Positions 11,851 to 23,642 of a stretch of 64,000 nt of DNA are shown piece by piece (the first letter of the stretch is position 1; every line of letters starts with the position of its first letter). Under the pieces are notes generated by a model that was not told the DNA's origin, did not search any database, and saw only the letters and a list, made by a program, of their open reading frames with translations. Source of the DNA: Siphonodentalium dalli (lineage: Eukaryota; Mollusca; Scaphopoda; Gadilida; Siphonodentaliidae); NCBI GenBank assembly GCA_032622095.1, contig CP136067.1, forward strand, positions 132,373,990 through 132,437,989. The letters run 5' to 3'. Both the position numbers and the translations under genes were made by a program.

Positions 11851-13660
11851 GCTACACTGGTGTAAATAAGGTTCCGAGTGACATCTAGCGGATGCGGGAG
11901 GAATATATAGGAGAGAATAAAATAGACACTGGGCCCTGATTGGTCAATAGCCTTGTGTGCTTTTTACATAAAAAAATCATCACACCTCTTCCCTATGATT
12001 TCCCATAGGTAAAATAACCATTGGCACAGGAATTAACCCTTTGTAGTGAAGTTTGATTTTTTTTTGGTGTGGTCTAAAATATGACTGTATTGTTTTATGC
12101 GGTTCTGACACTAGTTACGAAAACATAAGATTTAAAGGCGAATTCCCTGCTAGACAGACATGATTTTTTTGTGTAAAAAGTTTCCCAAAATGTCAATTTT
12201 TCAGAATTAAAGAAAATTTTGGACCCAACATTTATATTGCCAACACTATACGCTAAAACGTTAGCACTGAGGCCTATGGAAAACATTTACACCAGTGTAA
12301 CCTAAAGGGAAAAAATAGCTTTTTATCATTTTTGATTCCTGGGAGTCACTTTAAAGCATTTAAATGCATTTTACAGATCCTGGTCTTTCAGTCCAATGAA
12401 TATCTCATGTATGGTGTGGCTATTCTTGCTGCTGATGTCTTCTTTCACTTACATCAGCCAAAAAAATAGTAAGATTTTTCATATAAAATGCCAATTTTTC
12501 AAGGTATTTTCAAATTTTTTCAAGGTGGTAATAGTCACATGATAATGCAAATGACCCATAACATGAGCATGTCAACGACACATATATCAATTGTTATAAG
12601 AACCTAATCTAACAAGTATTTTGGATTTTATTGCCAGTGATATGCAGATATATATCATAAAAGTGTGTCATTTCCACTGGTGGGTATGGTCATTTGAAGG
12701 TTAATAGCACTAAAACTTGGACACATTTAAGAAAATGCTTCAGCAATTCAAAGAGAGCATATCTTTATTCAACTAATTCAATATACACACACCCACATCC
12801 AGTTATCTTGGATCACCCTTGCAGACCTTAAAATGTCATATTTTATTCTTCAATGTGCTGATAAAGTCATGCGCTTGATGCTCAGCTGATCAGATCTGGA
12901 CTCAATGACCTCACATCACCAGAAGTTCTCTCATGGAAAGAATCTTGTACAGTCTTCCATAGCTGATCCAAGTTTGCAACACCAGACCCCTAAAACTGAG
13001 TGAAAATGGGGCCTGAACATGACTGGTGGTGGAAAATTGTGCTTTTTTGATGAATAATTTGTTAAAGGGGGTGGGGTTAAATTGTGTGTGATAAATAAAG
13101 AACAACAGAAGTGATATTGTTTTTTAACACATTTTTTCCATTGATGGGCAATTCTGAAGAAATGTAGGGAGTTACAATTATTCCGCGAAAAAGCGGGCTA
13201 TCGCTTTAGGTTACACTGGTGTAAATAAGGTTCCGAGTGACATCTAGCGGATGCGGGAGGAATATATAGGAGAGAATAAAATAGACCCTTGGCCCTGATT
13301 GGTCAATAGCCTTGTGTGCTTTTTACATAAAAAAAATCATCACACCTCTTCCCTATGATTTCCCATAGGTAAAATAACCATTGGCACAGGAATTAACCCT
13401 TTGTAGTGAAGTTTGAAATTGTTGGTGTGGTCTAAAATATGACTGTATTGTTTAATGCGGTTCTGACCACTAGTTACGAAAACATAAGATTTAAAGGCGA
13501 ATTCCCTGCTAGACAGACATGATTTTTTTGTGTAAAAAGTTTCCCAAAATGTCAATTTTTCAGATTTAAAGAAAATTTTGGACCCAACATTTATATTGCC
13601 AACACTATACGCTAAAACGTTAGCACTGAGGCCTATGGAAAACATTTACTCCAGTGTAAC
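11851..13660. mobile_element. Composite TIR element inserted in the LINE
   Basis: Two direct copies of a ~451-bp element (11851-12301 and 13210-13660), almost identical, flank 908 bp of unrelated DNA. Each copy ends in inverted G(T/C)TACACTGGTGTAAAT and its complement. The whole block is flanked by CTACAG on both sides (11845-11850, 13661-13666), a 6-bp target duplication. No transposase is seen. Superfamily not determined. Confidence 0.8.
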
Positions 13661-13667
13661 CTACAGC

Positions 13668-14675
13668 CAGTCTATGATTTGCTGTCCTCAGTCGTTGTAT
13701 ATGAATACTAAATGAAAAGTTCAAAGTGTAAAATTTGGAAAAAGACGGTTTATCTTTCAAGTGGGTATAAAATCCCCCCCTTGATGGTTTTGTAACGTCA
13801 TCCGTCCACATGATGTGAAAGTTGTTTATCAAAGCCTTATGTAAGCTACGTACCATAGTCGGGGTAAGTGAAGATTGATTTGCCCACGCCCATGTAAATC
13901 CAGTTTGAGTCAGTGTATTTTTATAAAGGTCAATAATTTTGAACTGTTTGCCGAGTGTACTCATTTTATAAACAAGAGTATACAATTTTGCAGCTATTCT
14001 CTCTTGGTTAGTACTATCAACTAATTTGGACCAAAATGATACCATGCGCTTTTTAATCTCGATGTCTAGAGGCCATCGTCCAAGTTCACCATATACTATG
14101 TAATTTGGAGTGCTTGATTTCATACGCGTTAATAATTTGCAAAATTTCAAATGCACAGCTTCTATAGTCTTGGTGTTTTCAAATCCCCAGACTTCACACC
14201 CGTATAATAATATCGGTTGCATCAAGTAATCAAACAGTTTTAAAGAGATATCAATTGGTAGGTGTAGGGTTCTGATGTTAGACAGAAGACCGAACATGGC
14301 CTTTGTTGCCTTTGATCGTATATTCTTGATTGCGCGACAGAACCTACCATTGTAGAAGAAATCGATACCTAGATACTTAAAACCGTCAAGTACACCCAAG
14401 CGGTCGTCGCTGATAGTAAATGTATGGTTCAGTGATTTAGTACCAGAAAATACCATTACTTTTGTCTTGTTATTCACCTCTAAATTCCATGCGTCGGCAT
14501 AATCACTAAATGCATTTAACATACGTTGCAACTCATGCTCGTTATCGGCAAATAATACAGTATCGTCTGCACACAGAAGGCATAACAAGTTAAGATAGTT
14601 TCTAGTTAGGTCTACGCTGCGCTGGTCAAGGTATCGCAAGCCGTCCATGGCACATGCAGTTCTCGAGAAAATCAT
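13668..14675 (-). pseudogene. LINE reverse transcriptase C-terminal part and thumb
   Basis: Begins in a shifted frame after the stop at 14672. LLCADDTVLFAD is RT motif C with cysteine for the usual tyrosine (TGT for TAT). GFKYLGIDF and ILLYGCEVWGFEN follow, typical of the LINE thumb. The native reading ends at NHRLAV at about 13668, where a TIR element interrupts it; codons after that are transposon sequence. Confidence 0.8.
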
Positions 14676-16381
14676 ACATCATTCAAATATAAGGAAAAAA
14701 GAAGAGGTGATAGATTTACCCCTTGCCTCACTCCCGATCTACACATGAAAAAGTCTGATCGACTACCATTTTTTAAAATACAAGACTTCGACACCCTATA
14801 CATATTACGAATAACATTGAAAACTTTCCCGTTGATGTCATTGCGCAATAGTTTGACCCAGAGTCCCTGGCGCCAAATCGTATCAAAAGCTTTGCGGAAG
14901 TCAACAAAGCAACAAAATAATTTCTTTCTTGCGCATAAGTAAAGTTGTGAGAGACAGGACACGCTGAATATTTTATCAATAGTTGATCGTCCTTTTCTAA
15001 AACCTAACTGATTTTCATGAAGTTTCTTGGTACTTTCAACAAAGTTTGAAAGTCTTGAATTGATGACACCCGTAAATAGCTGACCAATACAACTAAGTAG
15101 GGTAATGCCTCTATAAGAATCAGGGTCAGTTTTCGCACCATTGTTCTTATATAGCGGAACGATCATTCCAATAGCCCAATCGTCAGGGTAAAAACCCGTA
15201 TCAAGGACATAGTTGAACAAGCGCCGGTAGAACGGTAACATAATTTGTGAAGTTGTCTTTAAATATTCATTGCACACTCTATCAATCCCCGCGGACTTAT
15301 TTGATTTGAGAGAAGATATCACTTTCAAAATTTCATCATCTATAATAGGGGCATTCATTCCGTCACAGAAAGATAATTCTTCCATTTGACATATTAGATC
15401 GGTGATATCAGTATCATCATTTTGTTTGTTCAGCTCCTTAAAATGATCGTAGAATGTTTCCATGTTAATACAATCACGTTGCTCATTTTCCCCAGAGTAC
15501 TTTCTAAAAGTTTTCCAGAATTCTGAGGGTTCATTGTGCGACAGTGAACGAAGCTCTGCTGCACAATTATCTCGCATTTTGTTTATTTTTATATCCATAG
15601 TTTTTTTGTATGACTTGCTGGCTATTTTTAGGTGACGCTTATTTGTATCCGAATTTAAGTTATTAAATTTCTTTTTAGTCTTATTAAATTCCCTCCGTTT
15701 ACGTCTACACTCGCCGTCAAACCATATTTTTGCCTTAGTCCTTGATTTATAATGCTTCTTTTTAGTCATATTGGTAATTGAAAACGTTTTCTCTCCCGCC
15801 TTTGTTAGAACATCGGAGACTCCCCTGGTCAATAAGTCAATATCTCGGGACGAATTCACAGAGTTAACAGAATTAAACAATACATTCAGTTCAGGTATAG
15901 CTTCTTGGACCGCGGCGATATAGTCGCTATTTTTGTCGCGCCTCCATCTTCGAATCTTTGGTCCCAAGGAGACCCCATCAGTCGATTGAGCACATGTCTG
16001 CTCGCTATAAGATAAATCAAGCTTAATGGCCAGACCACAATGTACGTCTGAAAAAAGGTTTGAGAAATCAAGTATATGAAAATCGGTAACCAATCGGAAT
16101 AACATTCTGGTCGCGATCGCGTAATCAACAACACTAACTTCTCGGCATGTGCATTTGCCGACTCCGCGATCGTCACCCAACCTTCCATTCATTATATTAA
16201 TTCTACCACCCTTGCCTAAGTCGATAAGTCGGTATCCGTATGAGTTTGGTTTCCCTTTATCTTTTGAGCATCTTTCTGGCAATTTCAACAACTGAAATGG
16301 ACTTATCAAAATTGTCAGGTACACATGTATAATTGTCAAGATAATCAATGCCTGTTCGTTCATCATCATCAGTTTTGTCAT
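14672..16381 (-). pseudogene. LINE endonuclease C-terminus plus reverse transcriptase N-terminal part
   Basis: The frame picks up at NSYGYRLIDL and SVVDYAIATR (endonuclease end). It then runs through FWKTFRKYSG, SNKSAGIDRVCNEYL, VPLYKNNG, SYRGITLLSCIGQLF, NQLGFRKGRST, FVDFRKAFDTI and GVRQGVNLSPLLFSLYLNDV: RT motifs 0 to B in order. The first 25 or so codons belong to the shifted frame. It ends at a frameshift stop at 14672 just before RT motif C. Confidence 0.85.
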
Positions 16382-16553
16382 TCAGTGTGCTCGTCCTTGC
16401 ATTAAAATCACCCAATAATAGAAGCTCATGACCCGATCCCCTAATGGTAAGAATATCCTGTATCACGTTATCGGACCATTGATTATCTGCGTATCTAGTG
16501 TTTGCGGGTGGGACATTATAGACCGCCCCTATTAGTGTGGTCGTGGTACGCAA
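16257..16553 (-). pseudogene. LINE endonuclease fragment
   Basis: Frame contains LIGAVYNVPPAN and ELLLLGDFNARTS, the GxxYxPP and GDFNA motifs of LINE AP-endonucleases. It lacks everything upstream, including the catalytic N-terminal half. It leaves frame near 16265, where the story continues in the next frame. Confidence 0.8.
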
Positions 16554-19500
16554 AAAAAGGGGTCAACCCAGAAGAAATTGGTATACAAGCGATCTCGGTG
16601 TCATTCAACGCGGGAGAATCTCTGCTACAACATATCCAAAATCCGCTAAAATCCGCTTTGGGCAAAATCCAGGATCCAAGATGGCGTCCAACATGGCTGC
16701 CTTTAGTCAAAAGAGATTCTGACTGAGATTAATTCGACATAATGAGAACAAATGTTGCCATATTAATACAAATGAATACATTTTTGCGAAGGTAAAGTAT
16801 TATGCCACATATCTATAGAAAAAATGGAACCCCTCGCCCCAGATGGCTGCCAAAATGGTGGCCTAAACTCGAAAATTTGAAATTTTTGCCTAATATCTTA
16901 AAGATCAATTCCTGTTGTTTGATAATGGTTCAGACTGGCGACATTGATTAGTCATATTCATGTTAATTCATCATCGGAGCAATGAAAGATACCATAAATG
17001 GGGTCCCAGTCTCGTATACACCCTCAAAAATTTGATTTTACAGAACGCGGTATAAAATTCCACAAAAATCGCCATTGGGATTCCAGTCGTATATCAACAA
17101 GAAATTGACAGAACTGTACAATGTAAGTTGGGCATACCATTATCTATAATTACTCCAATTCAATGAAACCCAATTTGGCGCTTTGTCTTAAAATGGCTGC
17201 CAAAATGGCGGTCAAAATATGGAAAATGGCAGATATTTAGAATGGTCGTCAGAGGGTTAGACCCAGAAGAAATTGGTAAAGAAACGGTTTTGTTGTCATT
17301 CGACGCGGGAGAATCTCGTGTATAACATATCCAAAATCCGCTAAAATCCGCTTTAGGGGAAATACAGAATTCAAGATGGCGTCCAACATGGTCGCCAATA
17401 ATAATGAAAATGGCAAATATGTAGTTATTCACGAAAACCCATTCGACAAAACGCCAATTCGGCACCAATACACATCATTGATTGAAATCAATGTTTTTTG
17501 TGGGTATGAGTAGCCAATCACGATTCAAAATGCTAAGATGGCTACCAAAATGGCCACCGAAAATTGTCGAAATTTAAGTTCTGCTCAGAGGAAAGCCGAA
17601 ACAACACTTCGGTTGTGAGCTAACGATGATAGACCTATTAAACTTGTTGCCAATAATCTACTATCACAATCAGTTCAGCCCGAAATGTTCCAACTAAGCA
17701 GTATCTACTGCAGGATCCAACACGATGTCCACTTATTACGAGGGACTATCTGGAAATTAATTAAAAAGAAATTAAATTGCTACGAATCTGGATTATTTGA
17801 AAACACAGTGTCAACATTTCTACTTATAACGACTATTCGGAACATCAAATATATGGGCATCGGTGGTAGTCCGGAAGCATCAGGCTATAATAGGTTTTCC
17901 AGTGCTGGCGAAAGTGAAAAGGACAGGAGGGAAAAGCGAATAATCTGGGGTTTATTTAATTGGTGGGCAAGTTGGTTATCGGAGCTGGGGAGTTTCAAAG
18001 TAAAATTATTTTCTTCAATATCAAGAGGAAAAATGAAAATTCGCACGTACATTGTATACCCTTCACACTTTATGTGACAATTCCGTGTCATGCGATTGTG
18101 GGTATATACATGTGGATAGAAACATTCTAGTACATATATAGACGCACCTATATCTTCTACACATTTAGTGAATTTCATCAATGATATGTAGACACAATGT
18201 GCGTCACGGCTGGATCTGACCCGTAGGCGTAAAGGTATCAACCATTTAGCTTGATTAACTGGCATTTCAAGGTTGTCATTGGATAGAAATGCCACATGAA
18301 CATGGTGATTAACAACATGTTTGTCTAAGAAATGTGAACAATGAACATGTTATTTTCCGGATGTTAGACAATCAAACTGCCACATAAGGCGTTCATCCAT
18401 GCTCATCAGAGGACGAAATATGTGCAAATTACTGACACGAAAACTATTTCATGCGGACGACGTACTCTAGACCTACATCCAACGTCATTTCCTATTAACT
18501 TTTATTGTTTGTACGGACGGTTTCGAGGTTTGAAAATCCCGCTTGTCCAAGAAAACCTCCACATACTTACGGAGTCGATGTGTAAACAATGTATGGGGAT
18601 AGTTTCTTCATACATATATGTATTTGGCACACGTATTTTCTAGAACATAAGAGATCACCATTTACCGGAGAGTTGATATCTGGGAAGAGATCAGAGTAAA
18701 ACTACTTTTCTTACATGTCGAATGGGGAATCCATGGGCTACATTTAGTTCCAGCTTGAAACTTGAAAATGATGGCCGAGCCCGAATAGTTAATATTTTGT
18801 CGCATCAGTGCTATAATGTAACCCACATTTTCAACTTTCCGAGAAAATGAAGGTTGAAGTTTTTAGACAACATTTCTCCTAATGTTGACAAAGCATGACG
18901 TATTGTTGTATTTATCCCAATGAAAACTGACATTAGCTGTTCATTGAACCACATATTGTTTTCTGTTTATTCCCTCGTTTTCTTTTAAAAAGCAATAGCT
19001 TGTTTGGAGATATGACATGCCAGCGACGATTCGTTTCCGTGCTATAATGAAGTTGTGCTAATAAATGCAGATTAAGCTAAATATGGTGGCAATCGCATGT
19101 GTCTATGAACTAAAAAGTGCCTATTCTACACTATGAAAATTCACCCATGTGCATCATCATACAGAAATGTGTGGAACAATCACAAAATTTAAATCACCAA
19201 ATGATCACGTGACTAACATGGAGATACTGCCATATAGCACACATTTTAGAATTCACAAACACAAAACAGAAGTCACGTGGACAACCCGAAGCGTCCGATT
19301 GGCTGCTGTTGGACATACGACCTCATAGCACGAATAATTGTAAAGATCGCTGGAGATACGACATTTGCTTCACTGGTTTGTGCGAATATTTGTCATCCAA
19401 TGCAAGGACAGTTTGGCCCATCGGATTGGATTTTTTCTCACGATTCGAATGGTATCAAATACTCATTTCCCGCCAAAATGGATATACGACATTATAGCAC

Positions 19501-20817
19501 TGATGAGTCGAGATTTTGTCAACCCGCGGGAAGCCACCAAAAGATTGAAAATAAATAGTTTTGATGTATATGAGCCACATACATGTATATGAGCCAACTA
19601 TCAACTGCATCCACCACTCACAACTTCCATTATGTGATAAGCTGGGCAGAGTCTACCATTTTCGTTTTGGAACCATATTAGATAACATTTATTGTTTCTT
19701 TTTGTCTATTTGGTCTATTTGATCAATTATTTTGTAGACAAGATCTGTTCATCCCTAAATATCAAATGTGACCAGAACCCCAAAGTCGATTTTGGTTAAA
19801 TTTCATACCACATTCGTTATAACTTATTAGTGAAGGACCAGAGTAAACTATGATCTAATCTATTAGAAATGTCATTGCTGTAATGATCAGTTGACACGAT
19901 CATTGAAAGAATATACCCATTGTTTCCCAGTTCAGAGAGCAACAAGTGATAAACAGAAGTGATAGAAAATAGTATTTTTCACATCGGGTGGCCATTTTTG
20001 GTACTGATTTTTAAGTTTTTACATAGAGCTAGCATAATGGCATCATAAAGAGGTATACATTCGTATTTATTTAGTCAATTTTATTCATCAACCACTACTT
20101 ATAATGGATTGAATGACACTGTGATCAATATTCGCCATTTTCCATATTTTGACCGCCATTTTGGCAGCCATTTTGAGACAAAGCGCCAATTTGGGTTTCA
20201 TTGAATTGCAGTATTTATAGATATTGGTATGCCCAACTTACATTGTACAGTTCTGTCCATTTCTTGTTGATATATGACTGTAATCACAATGGAGAGTTTT
20301 GTGGAATTTTATACCGCGTTCTGTAAAATCGAATTTTTGAGGGTGTAGATGAGTCTGGGACCCCATTTATGGTATCTTTCATTGCTCCAATGATGAATTA
20401 ACATGAATATGACTAATCAATGTCGCCAGTCTGAACCATTATCAAACAACAGGAATTGATCTTTAAGATATTAGGCAAAAACTTCAAATGTTCTAGTTTA
20501 GGCCGCCATTTTTGGCGGCCATCTGGGACGATGGGTTCCATTTTTGCCATAAACAGGTGGCACAACATTTTACCTTTGCAAAAATGTATACATTTGTATA
20601 CATATGACAACATTTGTTCTCACTGTTATCGAATTAATCTCAGTCAAGAGTATCTTTTGACTAACGGCAGCCATGTTGGACGCCATGTTGGATCCTGATT
20701 TTGCCCAAAGCGGATTTTAGCGGATTTTGGATATGTTATACACGAGATTCTCCCGCGTCGAATGACACCAAAACCGCTTCTATACCAATTTATTCCGGGT
20801 CGAACCCTCTGACGACC
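16550..20817. mobile_element. Large inverted-repeat element (arms ~690 bp)
   Basis: The left arm (16550-17235) and right arm (20130-20817) are inverted copies across landmarks such as GGTATAAAATTCCACAAAA, AATCCGCTAAAATCCGCTTT and CAAGATGGCGTCCAACATGG. The right terminus reads ACGACCACACTA. A further direct copy of the first ~180 bp of the arm sits at 17240-17420. The 2.6-kb interior has no recognisable transposase; frames at 17685-18077 and 19277-19558 are unrecognised. Confidence 0.7.
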
Positions 20818-20824
20818 ACACTAT

Positions 20825-21862
20825 ATGTACAAGTCTTTGCAGCGGATTTGTTGTGATAAAACTGATATTGTTGCCCAAGTCACATGTCCTGAATTAAGAT
20901 TAATTGGTTTGACTACAAAATGTTTCGAGCATTATGCCGGACACTGCCAAACGCCTTCTGTGAGTCTTGGCAACACTCTTGTAGTTCAAAATTTATGTCA
21001 TTTGCGCAAATGATGGACTTTTGGACCACATAAGACATCACAAGGCAACTTATGCCTTTTTTAAACTATAGACAAAGACAGTATGGAAGTCAGACACAGA
21101 CTGTTCCTTGTTCATTACAACTATTACATGGGCCGATGTTTCAAGTTATCAATTTCCAGGACTATAAGAACTTTGTCGGAAATACATCGCCCAGTTTTTA
21201 CAGAGTCGGCTATTGTCGTAAATGTTCAATCCAACTATAAATGACTGTTACTGATAGTGTTGTGATATACACAAACATTGTTATTCCATACACTATTATG
21301 CATGAAGACATTAAGTCAACATTTATGTATATAAATGTCGCTATGGCAGTATTCCTGTGTAAATGACGCGAGTGTATAAAATAAATCGATAGTCTTATAT
21401 AGTAATGGGCACATCCACCCTGTTGTGGGTGGATGTGCCTTCAATGAATGCATTAGCGATATATAATATTTCATATTACATATACTATAATATAATAATT
21501 ATGTACCTGTTAAATGTGCTTTTGTCATATATTTGTATTTGAATTTTGTATATCTCATATATCATGATTGTTGATTTATTGAGATTAAAGAATTGAAAAA
21601 GTGCGTAAGTGACTGGACAAGTTCACACCTTATGTTACCAAAACAAGTATGACTATTCAAATGTTTTACTTTTACTTACATTTGAGATATAACTGTGAAA
21701 GCTTTGTTTCTTTATGTCTTAAAACTGGAGACAAGATCCGTATGTTATAGATTGGTCAAATTTAGTATTAATCGCACATGTATATATAATCAAATTTGCG
21801 CATAATATGCAAATCGAGCTACGGATGATATACAAGTTTACATGTATCATATTATTTTCTTA
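20825..21862. other. Intergenic with a perfect 13-bp hairpin
   Basis: At 21408-21440, GGCACATCCACCC-TGTTGT-GGGTGGATGTGCC forms a perfect stem. Otherwise nothing is recognised. Confidence 0.5.
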
Positions 21863-22448
21863 TCTATTATATAGTGTGTCTGTCTGTGCCTCTGTCTGTA
21901 TGTCTGTGTGTTCGCGATGGACTCGAAAACGACCTAACCGATTTCGATGAAACTTGGTATGTGGGGGTACTTTCGGCCGTGGAGTGGCACGGGCCTGTTA
22001 ATTTGCCCGTGCGACGTGACCTTGACCTTGAAATCGGGTCATTTCAAGGTCGAACGCCCGAGTATCATGGGATTTCGTAAGCCTATTCGTTTGTCCGTGC
22101 GACGTGATCTTGGCCTTAAACTCGGGTCGATTCAAGGTCAAATCGCGAATTTTGATGGGATTTCGACGAAATTTGATACGTGGGGTTACTTTTGTCCACT
22201 GAGTGTTTTGGACGGGTCGAGTCGTGACCCCGACCTGACCTTGACCTTCAAAATGATCAATTCGAGGTCAAATCGGGTAAAACCGGATGGTTTTCGACGG
22301 GTACTTTTGTCCGGGCAGTGTTTTGACGGGTCAAATCGTGACCCCACCTGACCCTTGACCTTCAAAATGGACAATTCAAGGTCAAATCGCGCAATTCGCC
22401 GAAAAGCAGAGGGGAAACAGCCCGGACGAAGTCGGATCCACCTGCTAG
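21863..22448 (+). mobile_element. Non-autonomous Helitron, type A, array unit 1
   Basis: Starts TCTATTATATAG after A at 21862. Same interior as 3369-4325 but shorter. Ends hairpin CCCGGACGAAGTCGG, then CTAG at 22445-22448. The next base is already the TC start of unit 2. Confidence 0.75.
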
Positions 22449-23128
22449 TCTCATATATATTTTGAAGACCTCTGTCTGTCTGTATGTTTGTCTGTATGTC
22501 ATTTATACAAATCTACGATTCTCGACCGATCGGGACGAAACTTGGTACGTGTGTGTAGATTGACCAGGCGGTCGTCAACGTCGTATTGGCGAGCCCGTGT
22601 GGCGCTCGCTTCGCACATGCGCAGACGAGATCTCGGAAACGGGTAGAGTTATCGACTTGAAATTTGCTATATGAATGTATCTTGCCCCGGATACGAATTT
22701 TATCGGGTCACCGAGCCCGTGCGACACAAGCTTCGCGCATGCGCAGACCAGATCTCGGAAACGGGTGGAGCTATCGACTTGAAATTTGGTATGTGAATGT
22801 ATCTTGCCCCGGATACGAATTTTATCGGGTCGCCGAGCCCGTGCGACGCCACCTTCGCGCATGCGAAGACGAGATTTCGGAAACGGCTCGAGCTATCGAC
22901 TTGAAATTTGGTATGTGAATGTATCTTGCCCCGGATACGAATTTTATCGGGTCGCCGAGCCCGTGCGACGCCAGCTTCGCGCATGCGCAGACCAGATCTC
23001 GGAAACGGGTAGAGCTGTCGACTTGAAATTTGGTTTTTGAATAGCCCGGACAACGTCGGGCTGGGTAGAGCTATCGACTTGAAATTTGGTTTTTGAATAT
23101 CCCGGACAACGTCGGGCTCATCGGCTAG
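22449..23128 (+). mobile_element. Non-autonomous Helitron, type B, array unit 2
   Basis: Starts TCTCATATATATTTTGAAG with a TCTG-rich tract. It contains about four imperfect copies of a ~122-bp unit (each with GATCTCGGAAACGGG and TTGCCCCGGATACG). It ends with hairpin CCCGGACAACGTCGGG, then CTCATCGGCTAG. An extra copy of the hairpin at 23044-23060 is followed by interior sequence instead of the end. Confidence 0.75.
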
Positions 23129-23642
23129 TCTCATATATATTTTGAAGACCTCTGTTTGTTTGCTTGTCTGTATGTATGTCTGTATGTCATTTATGCAAAG
23201 CTATGATTCTCGACCGATCGGGACGAAACGTGGTACGTGTGTGTAGTTTGACCAGGCGGTCGTCAAAGTCGTATTGGCGAGCCCGTGAGGCGCCCGCTTC
23301 GCGCATGCGCAGACGAGATCTCGGAAACGGATGGAGCTATCGACTAGAAATTTTCTATGTGAATGTATCTTGCCCCGGATACGAATTTTATCGGGTCGCG
23401 GAGCCCGTGCGACCTCAGCTTCGCGCATGCGCAGACCAGATCTCGGAAACGGGTGGAGCTATCGACTTGAAATTTGGTATGTGAATGTATCTTGCCCCGG
23501 ATACGAATTTTATATATCGGGTCGCCGAGCCCGTGCGACGCCAGCTTCGCGCATGCGCAGACCAGATCTCGGAAACGGGTAGAGCTATCGACTTGAAATT
23601 TGGTTTTTGAATAGCCCGGACAACGTCGGGCTCATCGGCTAG
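23129..23642 (+). mobile_element. Non-autonomous Helitron, type B, array unit 3
   Basis: Same ends as unit 2, with three of the ~122-bp internal units. Joins unit 2 and unit 4 with no intervening base: CTAG directly followed by TC on both sides. Confidence 0.75.

Larger units (their letters stand above)
11190..16553 (-). mobile_element. Decayed non-LTR retrotransposon (LINE), 5'-truncated, split by a TIR insertion
   Basis: Reading on the minus strand: C-terminal half of an AP-type endonuclease (16553-16260), reverse transcriptase (about 15500-14400), a thumb/connection region to 13668, then after a 1.8-kb insertion a C-terminal Cys-Cys-His-Cys zinc-knuckle segment (11845-11567), then a 3' region rich in GAT triplets and ending near AATAAA/TATA repeats at about 11190-11215. 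The endonuclease start is missing, the frame shifts near 16265 and 14673, and the catalytic YADD reads CADD. Order and motifs fit the EN-RT LINEs of the jockey/CR1/RTE-X groups; I cannot decide which. Confidence 0.85.

Noticed and set aside
16533..20824. CACTA (EnSpm) transposon from ends TAGTG/CACTA
   Set aside because: Polarity is reversed relative to CACTA elements, and the left TAGTG lies in LINE coding sequence.
20850..21240. Possible continuation of the LINE endonuclease beyond the inverted-repeat element
   Set aside because: Neither strand shows endonuclease motifs there, so the LINE looks 5'-truncated rather than interrupted.
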